In this document: piece by piece, positions 58,007 through 64,000 of the stretch
How positions within the stretch are numbered: the stretch's first letter is position 1
How the letters are laid out: each line of letters starts with the position of its first letter
Assembly (NCBI GenBank): GCA_945883615.1
Contig: CAMCYB010000002.1
Location: 6,142 to 70,141, forward strand
From: Bordetella parapertussis
GTDB taxonomy: Bacteria > Pseudomonadota > Gammaproteobacteria > Burkholderiales > Burkholderiaceae_B
DNA: 64,000 nt
Direction: 5' to 3'
The notes under the pieces: model-generated
What the model was told of the DNA's origin: nothing
Database searches by the model: none
Seen by the model: only the letters and a program-made list of their open reading frames with translations
Position numbers and translations under genes: made by a program

Positions 58007-59902
58007 GTGAACAATTCGTTCTCAAAAATAGCGGTATGGATGGTCATTGCTTTGGTATTGTTTACTGTTTTTAAACAGTTTGACGGGCGACCTGTTGCAC
58101 AAGAGTCGGTCAGTTATACCCAGTTTATGGACGATGCCCGTGCCGGAAAGATTCGTAAAGTAGACGTGCAAACTGATGTGTTGCACGTGACGCCTGAAAA
58201 CGGCCGCCCCTACACCATTACGACGCCTGGCGACATCTGGATGGTGTCAGACCTGATGAAGGCTGGTGTTCAAGTCTCGGGTAAGGCACGCGATGAGCCC
58301 TCATTATTAATGAGCATTTTCGTGTCATGGTTCCCTATGCTGTTGCTGATTGGCGTCTGGATCTTCTTCATGCGTCAAATGCAGGGCGGTGGCAAAGGCG
58401 GTACATTTAGTTTTGGTAAATCAAAAGCGCGCATGCTTGACGAAAGCACGAATTTAACGACATTCGCTGATGTGGCGGGTTGCGATGAAGCCAAAGAAGA
58501 CGTTCAGGAATTAGTAGATTTCTTGCGTGACCCCACTAAATTTCAAAAACTCGGCGGTCGTATTCCCCGAGGTGTCTTAATGGTGGGTTCACCAGGCACT
58601 GGTAAAACACTTCTAGCGCGTGCCATTGCAGGTGAAGCAAAGGTACCTTTTTTCAGCATATCTGGTTCAGATTTCGTTGAAATGTTTGTCGGTGTGGGCG
58701 CTGCCCGCGTTCGTGACATGTTTGAAAATGCAAAAAAACATTCACCTTGCATCATTTTTATCGATGAAATTGATGCAGTGGGTCGCCAACGTGGCGCTGG
58801 TGTGGGCGGTGGTAATGACGAACGTGAGCAAACGCTGAACCAAATGCTTGTAGAAATGGATGGCTTTGAAGCCAGCCAAGGCGTCATCGTCATTGCCGCT
58901 ACAAATCGTCCTGATGTGCTTGACCCCGCATTGCTACGCCCCGGTCGTTTTGACCGTCAGGTTATCGTGCCCCTACCTGATATTCGTGGTCGCGAACAGA
59001 TTTTGAAAGTGCACATGCGCAAAGTGCCTATTGCACCCAACACTGAAGCCGGTATTTTGGCGCGCGGTACCCCAGGTATGTCTGGTGCAGATTTAGCCAA
59101 CTTAGTTAATGAGGCCGCACTGTTTGCAGCACGCCGTAACGGTCGTTTAGTTGATATGTCTGATTTCGAAAAAGCTAAAGACAAAATTATTATGGGTGCC
59201 GAACGTCGGTCGCTTGTGATGCCTGAAGAAGAGCGTCGCAACACGGCTTATCACGAGTCAGGTCACGCTGTAGTCGCACGCATGATACCTAAAACTGACC
59301 CTGTGCATAAAGTCACGATCATTCCTCGTGGCCGTGCTTTAGGTGTAACCATGCAATTGCCTGTTGCTGACCGCTACAGTATGGACAAAGAGCGTTTGCT
59401 TTCAACCATTGCTGTGTTATTCGGTGGCCGAATCGCTGAAGAAATTTTCATGAATCAGATGACAACGGGTGCCTCAAATGACTTTGAACGTGCCACGGCT
59501 ATTGCACGAGATATTGTGACCCGCTACGGTATGACTGAAGAATTGGGCACCATGGTCTATGCTGAAAACGAAGGCGAGGTATTTTTGGGTCGCAGTGTCA
59601 CCAAAACCACGCACATGTCTGAAGCAACTATGCAAAAAGTTGATGATCAAATTCGTAAGATCATTGATCAACAGTATGGTGTTGCACGTAAGATATTAGA
59701 AAATAATCGTGATAAAGTCGAAGTCATGACCAAGGCTTTACTCGAGTGGGAAACCATCGATGCTGATCAAATTGATGACATCATCGAAGGCCGCCCACCT
59801 CGTGAACCTAAGGTGCCAGCTGCACACGTTGATTCGTCAGATATTCCAACAGCAGGTTCGACACCTAGCGCTAGCAGTGGTAAACCCGCTGAGGTTGTCT
59901 AA
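58007..59902 (+). CDS. ftsH: ATP-dependent zinc metalloprotease FtsH
   Basis: A 631-aa membrane AAA+ protease. Two N-terminal membrane helices (about residues 7-23 and 100-120) flank a periplasmic domain. Walker A GSPGTGKT at 194-201, Walker [10 protein letters not shown], the pore-loop [13 protein letters not shown], and zinc motif HESGH at 416-420. It degrades membrane and regulatory proteins such as LpxC and sigma-32 in other bacteria. GTG start with AGGAG at proper distance. Heads ftsH-folP-glmM. Confidence 0.97.
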   Translation: MNNSFSKIAVWMVIALVLFTVFKQFDGRPVAQESVSYTQFMDDARAGKIRKVDVQTDVLHVTPENGRPYTITTPGDIWMVSDLMKAGVQVSGKARDEPSLLMSIFVSWFPMLLLIGVWIFFMRQMQGGGKGGTFSFGKSKARMLDESTNLTTFADVAGCDEAKEDVQELVDFLRDPTKFQKLGGRIPRGVLMVGSPGTGKTLLARAIAGEAKVPFFSISGSDFVEMFVGVGAARVRDMFENAKKHSPCIIFIDEIDAVGRQRGAGVGGGNDEREQTLNQMLVEMDGFEASQGVIVIAATNRPDVLDPALLRPGRFDRQVIVPLPDIRGREQILKVHMRKVPIAPNTEAGILARGTPGMSGADLANLVNEAALFAARRNGRLVDMSDFEKAKDKIIMGAERRSLVMPEEERRNTAYHESGHAVVARMIPKTDPVHKVTIIPRGRALGVTMQLPVADRYSMDKERLLSTIAVLFGGRIAEEIFMNQMTTGASNDFERATAIARDIVTRYGMTEELGTMVYAENEGEVFLGRSVTKTTHMSEATMQKVDDQIRKIIDQQYGVARKILENNRDKVEVMTKALLEWETIDADQIDDIIEGRPPREPKVPAAHVDSSDIPTAGSTPSASSGKPAEVV

Positions 59903-59913
59903 CCGGCTTTGAC

Positions 59914-60753
59914 ATGATGAGTGACATTTGGCAATGCGGGCGTTTCTCTTTTAATCGCTCGCACCAACTCATCATGGGTGTGGTAAATGTCACACCTGAT
60001 TCGTTTTCTGATGGTGGTCTTAATTTTGCAACAGAAAATGCAGTGCGTCATGCTCGACAGCTAATCGAGCAGGGCGCACACATTATTGACATCGGTGGCG
60101 AATCAACGCGACCTGGTGCAACCAGCATCACATTTGAGCAAGAAATCAACCGTGTCATGCCAGTTCTTAATGCGCTACGTCATTTAGGCGTAGCCATTTC
60201 GGTTGATACCCGAAAACCCGAAATGATGCGGGCTACCCTAGAGGCCGGCGCCGACATGATTAACGATATTGATGGTTTTAGAAACCCTATTTCGCGTCAA
60301 GCAGTAAGCAATCACCCCAGTTGTGGCCTTTGCATTATGCATATGCAGGGTGAACCCATGACCATGCAACATGCACCCACCTACACAGATGTTGTCTCAG
60401 AGGTCGTCGAGGCCTTGCGCGATGATGCGCAAGCGCTTATCGCTCAAGGCATCAACCGAAATCGTATTTCGCTTGACCCTGGTTTTGGTTTTGGTAAAAC
60501 ACTAGAGCATAATTATTCAATATTGGCGCATCTAGACCAGCTGGTTGCGTTAGACTTTCCTGTTTTAATTGGGCTGTCACGCAAATCAATGATTGGTTTA
60601 GTGACTCAAAAACCTGTTGACCAACGAATGGTGGGCAGTGTGGCTGGGGCACTGATTGCGCTTGACCAAGGCGCAATGATCTTGCGAGTTCACGACGTAG
60701 ATGCCACTCAAGATGCTGTAAAAGTTTGGCAAGCCACACAACAAAAAAAATGA
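59914..60753 (+). CDS. folP: Dihydropteroate synthase
   Basis: A 279-aa TIM-barrel enzyme joining the HPPK product to p-aminobenzoate; target of sulfonamides. Signatures: MGVVNVTPDSFSDGG (about residues 21-35), IDIGGESTRPGA (about 58-69), and LDPGFGFGKTLEHN. Together with folK in this window it covers two consecutive folate steps. Starts 11 bp after ftsH. Confidence 0.95.
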   Translation: MMSDIWQCGRFSFNRSHQLIMGVVNVTPDSFSDGGLNFATENAVRHARQLIEQGAHIIDIGGESTRPGATSITFEQEINRVMPVLNALRHLGVAISVDTRKPEMMRATLEAGADMINDIDGFRNPISRQAVSNHPSCGLCIMHMQGEPMTMQHAPTYTDVVSEVVEALRDDAQALIAQGINRNRISLDPGFGFGKTLEHNYSILAHLDQLVALDFPVLIGLSRKSMIGLVTQKPVDQRMVGSVAGALIALDQGAMILRVHDVDATQDAVKVWQATQQKK

Positions 60754-60765
60754 GTATATAAAAAC

Positions 60766-62118
60766 ATGGTAACAAAAGCATACTTTGGAACAGATGGCAT
60801 TCGCGGCAAAGTAGGTGGCCCGGTCATCAACCCTGAATTTGCACTGCATTTAGGCTACGCTGCTGGCCGTGTATTTTCCCAGAACTCGTCTCGACGGGGT
60901 CGACCGACGGTATTGATAGGCAAAGATACACGCATCAGCGGCTACATGCTTGAGTCAGCTCTTGAGGCAGGCTTTGCCGCAGCAGGGGTCGATGTCTTGC
61001 TAGCAGGGCCCATTCCAACGCCTGCTATTGCTTACCTGACTCGCGCGTGGCGCTTGGTTGCTGGCGTTGTCATCAGCGCATCGCACAACCCGTTTGATGA
61101 TAATGGAATTAAGTTCTTTTCAGCGCAGGGTATGAAGTTGGGCGACTCTATTGAAGAGATGATTGAAGCCGAGCTTGCTAAGCCCATGTCTTGTGTGGCC
61201 TCTGATCAACTGGGTCGCGCACGTCGTATTGATGATGCGGCCGGTCGTTATATTGAGTTTTGTAAAAGCACTTTTCCTTCAGATCTTGATTTGGTTGGCC
61301 TTAAACTGGTTGTCGATGCGGCTCACGGTGCGGCATACCACATCGCATCGCCTGTTTTTAAGGAATTGGGTGCCAAGGTTCACAGCATCGGTGCACAACC
61401 AGACGGTTTCAATATCAATCTAGACGTGGGTGCCATGCATCCAGAGTTACTGGCTCAAACTGTTTTAGAGCAGGGTGCTGAATTAGGTATTGCATTAGAC
61501 GGTGATGCTGACCGGTTGCAAATGGTTGATTCAAACGGTCGTATCTACAATGGTGATGAACTTTTATATGCCATTGTGCGCGCTCGCGCAGCTGATGGCC
61601 CTGTTCAAGGTGTTGTAGGTACACTTATGACCAACTACTCTTTTGAAAAAGCCATGCAACGCATGAACATACCTTTTGTGCGGGCACAAGTAGGTGATCG
61701 ATACGTACTTGAGCAACTAAAATTAAATCATTGGCTTCTGGGTGGCGAAAGTTCAGGCCATTTATTATGTTTAGATTGTCATACAACGGGTGACGGTATT
61801 ATTGCTGCCTTACAGGTGTTGGCAGCGCTTAGGCGTCATCAAGTGAGTCTGTCGGAATGGGTTGCTGACTTGCATCTTTACCCTCAGGTCATGATTAACG
61901 TTCGAATTGACCCCAAACTTGATTGGTCTTCGCATGAAGGTTTAAAACAAGCGCGCCTTGCGGTTGAAATGCAACTAGGCGATACGGGTCGCGTGTTAAT
62001 TCGTGCCTCGGGTACAGAGCCTAAGTTACGCATTATGGTCGAGTGTGAAGATGCGCAACTCGCTCAGCAGAGCGCGCAGAGCATGGTTGACGCACTCAGT
62101 GCGACGAGCCGCTCTTAA
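60766..62118 (+). CDS. glmM: Phosphoglucosamine mutase
   Basis: A 450-aa alpha-D-phosphohexomutase that makes glucosamine-1-phosphate for UDP-GlcNAc. The phosphoserine is S106 in [14 protein letters not shown]; the metal loop DGDADRLQ is at about residue 245, and the phosphate-binding [12 protein letters not shown] near the C-terminus. N-terminal FGTDGIRG is diagnostic. It closes the rlmE-ftsH-folP-glmM cluster and is convergent with ppx. Confidence 0.96.
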   Translation: MVTKAYFGTDGIRGKVGGPVINPEFALHLGYAAGRVFSQNSSRRGRPTVLIGKDTRISGYMLESALEAGFAAAGVDVLLAGPIPTPAIAYLTRAWRLVAGVVISASHNPFDDNGIKFFSAQGMKLGDSIEEMIEAELAKPMSCVASDQLGRARRIDDAAGRYIEFCKSTFPSDLDLVGLKLVVDAAHGAAYHIASPVFKELGAKVHSIGAQPDGFNINLDVGAMHPELLAQTVLEQGAELGIALDGDADRLQMVDSNGRIYNGDELLYAIVRARAADGPVQGVVGTLMTNYSFEKAMQRMNIPFVRAQVGDRYVLEQLKLNHWLLGGESSGHLLCLDCHTTGDGIIAALQVLAALRRHQVSLSEWVADLHLYPQVMINVRIDPKLDWSSHEGLKQARLAVEMQLGDTGRVLIRASGTEPKLRIMVECEDAQLAQQSAQSMVDALSATSRS

Positions 62119-62145
62119 TTCTCTGATGGTCAGCACTTGAAGCGA

Positions 62146-63633
62146 CTAAGCTGTCATCAACGAAAAATCAAACCCAACCTTGGCCCATTCTGATTCCTCA
62201 GCATGTAAAGAAAAATCTGTGAGTGGGTGGTTGGCCAACCATTTCTCATCGACTATGGTCGTAATACTTAGATCACTTGCTTGAACGCGCAAGGCTAAAC
62301 GCGACAACTCTTCACGACGACGACATAATAAAACGGCAAGGCGCAATGCCAGTATGGCGTACCATTGCGTATGATTTTTAAGGGCTGATTGAACCCGTGT
62401 CAGATTGCTGGTGTGTGCCACCACCAAGGTGGCTAACAATGACTGATCTACCTTAGAAAAACCAGGCATGTCAGCATTGTTTAAGATGTATGCGCCATGT
62501 TTGTGGTAACCCGCCCTTGAGATAGACATACCTATCTCATGCAAGTCGGCTGCCCAACTCAGTGAACGACGAAGCTCTAGGTTGCTTTGGTTCGGCTGAA
62601 CCAAGGTATCAAATAAAGTTAAGGCCGTGCGCTTTACCCTTGAGGCTTGGCGTGCGTCAACATGGTAGCGTTTCATAAATGCTTTGACCGACTCATCGCG
62701 TCGATCGTGCGATTCTTCTCTGCCTGATAAATCAACGAGTACCCCCAAACGCAGCGCACCATCGCCCGTTTGCATATTTTCAATGCCAAACTCATCAAAA
62801 AAGGCAGACATAATGGCTAGACCACCGAGCAATACATCGGTGCGATCAGCTTTAATTCCGGGTAAGTTTAAGGCGATGACACGGCCTTCAGAAATTAATT
62901 TTTCTTTTAAGGCCTTTAAGCCTTGAGCGGTGATGCCTTGCGAAGAGAAACCACCGTCTTGCAAAATGGCTAATAATGCTTTTGCTGTGCCCGAAGAGCC
63001 ATAAGCTTCAACCCAACCTAGGCGCTTAAACGGTTTGGTAATGACCTCAATTTCTCGGCGTGCCGCCATTTCAGCTTGTCTCATACGCTGGGCGTCGACC
63101 AAACCATCAGGAAAAAACTTACGGCTGTAACTCACACAGCCCATGTACAAAGATGATAAGTTGATGGGTTCGTCGCCAATGCCAATGATGACTTCTGTCG
63201 AGCCCCCACCAATATCAATCACTAACCGTTTATTTTTGCTGGCGGGAAGGGTGTGATTGACTCCGGTATAAATTAAACGCGCTTCTTCTTTGCCAGCAAT
63301 CACCTCAATCGGAAAGCCAAGAGCTGTTTCGGCACGCGGTAAAAAGTCGCTGGTGTTGCGTGCCACTCGAAACGTATTGGTCGCCACCGCACGCACTCGG
63401 CTCGGGTGAAAACTGTCAAGCCTTTCACCAAATCGGTGCAAAACACTGATGGCACGCTCGATCGCGCTTTCATCAAGTATTTTTTGATCATTTAAGCCAG
63501 CGGCTAAACGAACCGTTTCTTTTAAACGGTCGATTTGATAAATATGTGGCAAACCATTTACAAGTTCGATGCGCCCGACTGACAAGCGAAAACTGTTAGA
63601 GCCTAAGTCAACCGCAGCAAGAAGATGTTCCAT
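62146..63633 (-). CDS. ppx: Exopolyphosphatase / guanosine pentaphosphatase
   Basis: A 495-aa Ppx/GppA ASKHA phosphatase. N-terminal DLGSNSFRLSVG (residues 9-20), IDIGGGSTEVIIGIG (about 142-156), and a C-terminal HD-type region (HEIGMSISRAGYHKHGAYIL). It removes phosphates from polyP chains or converts pppGpp to ppGpp; the two paralogues are hard to separate by motif. In many Burkholderiales it is next to ppk; here an IS5-type element lies upstream. Confidence 0.9.
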   Translation of the reverse strand: MEHLLAAVDLGSNSFRLSVGRIELVNGLPHIYQIDRLKETVRLAAGLNDQKILDESAIERAISVLHRFGERLDSFHPSRVRAVATNTFRVARNTSDFLPRAETALGFPIEVIAGKEEARLIYTGVNHTLPASKNKRLVIDIGGGSTEVIIGIGDEPINLSSLYMGCVSYSRKFFPDGLVDAQRMRQAEMAARREIEVITKPFKRLGWVEAYGSSGTAKALLAILQDGGFSSQGITAQGLKALKEKLISEGRVIALNLPGIKADRTDVLLGGLAIMSAFFDEFGIENMQTGDGALRLGVLVDLSGREESHDRRDESVKAFMKRYHVDARQASRVKRTALTLFDTLVQPNQSNLELRRSLSWAADLHEIGMSISRAGYHKHGAYILNNADMPGFSKVDQSLLATLVVAHTSNLTRVQSALKNHTQWYAILALRLAVLLCRRREELSRLALRVQASDLSITTIVDEKWLANHPLTDFSLHAEESEWAKVGFDFSLMTA

Positions 63634-63857
63634 ATGTCACAAATAGATCAATTAATGCGTTGATTATATGAAAGTAAATGTGACACGCTAAATGTCAGGT
63701 TCTGAATGGGCTTAAATCGTGTTTTTTTCGTTTAAGTTGAATCTAAAACAGGCCATTTAGGTCTAAATTCATTTATTTTATCGTTGACACGCATTTATTT
63801 ACATCATGTTGCAACTTAAAAATGATATAAAAGTATTTCACGTTTAATTCAACCTAG

Positions 63858-64000
63858 GGAAACTCTGAAAAAGTCCCCGAATTCAGAGAACTCGGGACGC
63901 GGTTAATTGTCTGATTAGTATCGCAAATTTTTCGATCACGATCATGCCCCAATTGAGCTTTTCTGATATTGAATTCGATGCCAAGCGTAAGCAAACGCGG
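63858..64000 (+). mobile_element. IS5-family insertion sequence, left end (cut by window edge)
   Basis: The left terminus GGAAACTCTGAAAAAGTCCC starts at 63858, directly after CTAG (63854-63857), the YTAR-type target of IS5 elements. The transposase start follows at 63944. The terminus and the transposase N-terminus resemble those of IS5 as I recall them. The right end and target duplication are outside the window. Confidence 0.8.
63944..64000 (+). CDS. IS5-family transposase, N-terminal 19 codons only
   Basis: The frame from the ATG at 63944 to the window end reads MPQLSFSDIEFDAKRKQTR, in line with the IS5 transposase N-terminus (QLTFADSEFSSKRRQTR as recalled). The DDE domain lies beyond the edge. 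Whether it is intact cannot be told. Confidence 0.78.
   Translation, partial: MPQLSFSDIEFDAKRKQTR

Noticed and set aside
1..64000. CRISPR array, prophage, toxin-antitoxin or defence system
   Set aside because: No regularly spaced repeats, cas genes, phage structural genes or recognised defence genes were seen; the only mobile DNA is the IS5-type end at the right edge.

Overview
The window looks like a piece of a betaproteobacterial chromosome, order Burkholderiales, most likely close to Alcaligenaceae, with moderate GC (mid-40s % by eye). The evidence is gene order: amgK-murU divergent from lptD-surA-ksgA; glyQ-glyS-gmhB-plsC-metallopeptidase-gloA-spmAB; hda-HAD-pcnB-folK divergent from purM; tsaE-amiC-mutL-miaA; dnaX-ybaB-recR; carA-carB; greA; yhbY/rlmE-ftsH-folP-glmM; ppx. 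I cannot name the genus. Nearly all of the DNA is coding, and genes often overlap by 1-10 bp.

Layout. 1-643: 5' part of an efflux membrane-fusion lipoprotein, cut by the window edge. 770-1864: renalase-like flavoprotein. 1861-6533: four-gene minus-strand cell-surface glycan cassette (PAP2 phosphatase, GT9, flippase-like protein, ArnT-like GT39). 6552-8791: aspartase and a coiled-coil membrane protein. 8955-15559: envelope block (MurU/AmgK recycling, LptD, SurA) ending in KsgA. 15536-22354: seven-gene minus-strand operon from glyQ to spmAB. 22523-27523: class I fumarase-family hydratase, two family III CoA-transferases and a MaoC-type hydratase, which together look like a C5-dicarboxylate (mesaconate/citramalate type) module. 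27628-37016: folate, RNA, replication-control, purine, tRNA-modification, mismatch-repair and cell-wall genes, plus a transporter-gene remnant. 37092-45819: xerD, tRNA-Arg(CCT), an MFS transporter, a previously untracked 59-aa membrane protein and an AddAB-type helicase-nuclease pair. 45852-48705: SRP RNA, dnaX, ybaB, recR. 48750-62118: transaldolase, carAB, SDR, phosphatase, greA with a leader terminator, yhbY, rlmE, ftsH, folP, glmM. 62146-64000: ppx, then the left end of an IS5-family element running off the window.

The content is mostly housekeeping; I found no CRISPR array, prophage, toxin-antitoxin or defence island. The most unusual signals are small: (i) an in-frame TAA inside what still reads as the basic C-terminal tail of PcnB; (ii) a promoter-terminator unit in the greA leader that resembles the E. 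coli GraL arrangement; (iii) the mesaconyl-CoA-like gene set; (iv) a frameshifted remnant of an AEC-family transporter in the only non-coding gap over 300 bp; (v) three convergent gene pairs whose stop codons share a 4-bp palindrome; (vi) an 18-bp in-frame tandem repeat in dnaX; (vii) dyads upstream of aspA and ftsH.

Where an annotated start differs from the longest reading frame, the reason is given in the entry. No similarity searches were run; all family assignments rest on motifs read from the translated sequence.
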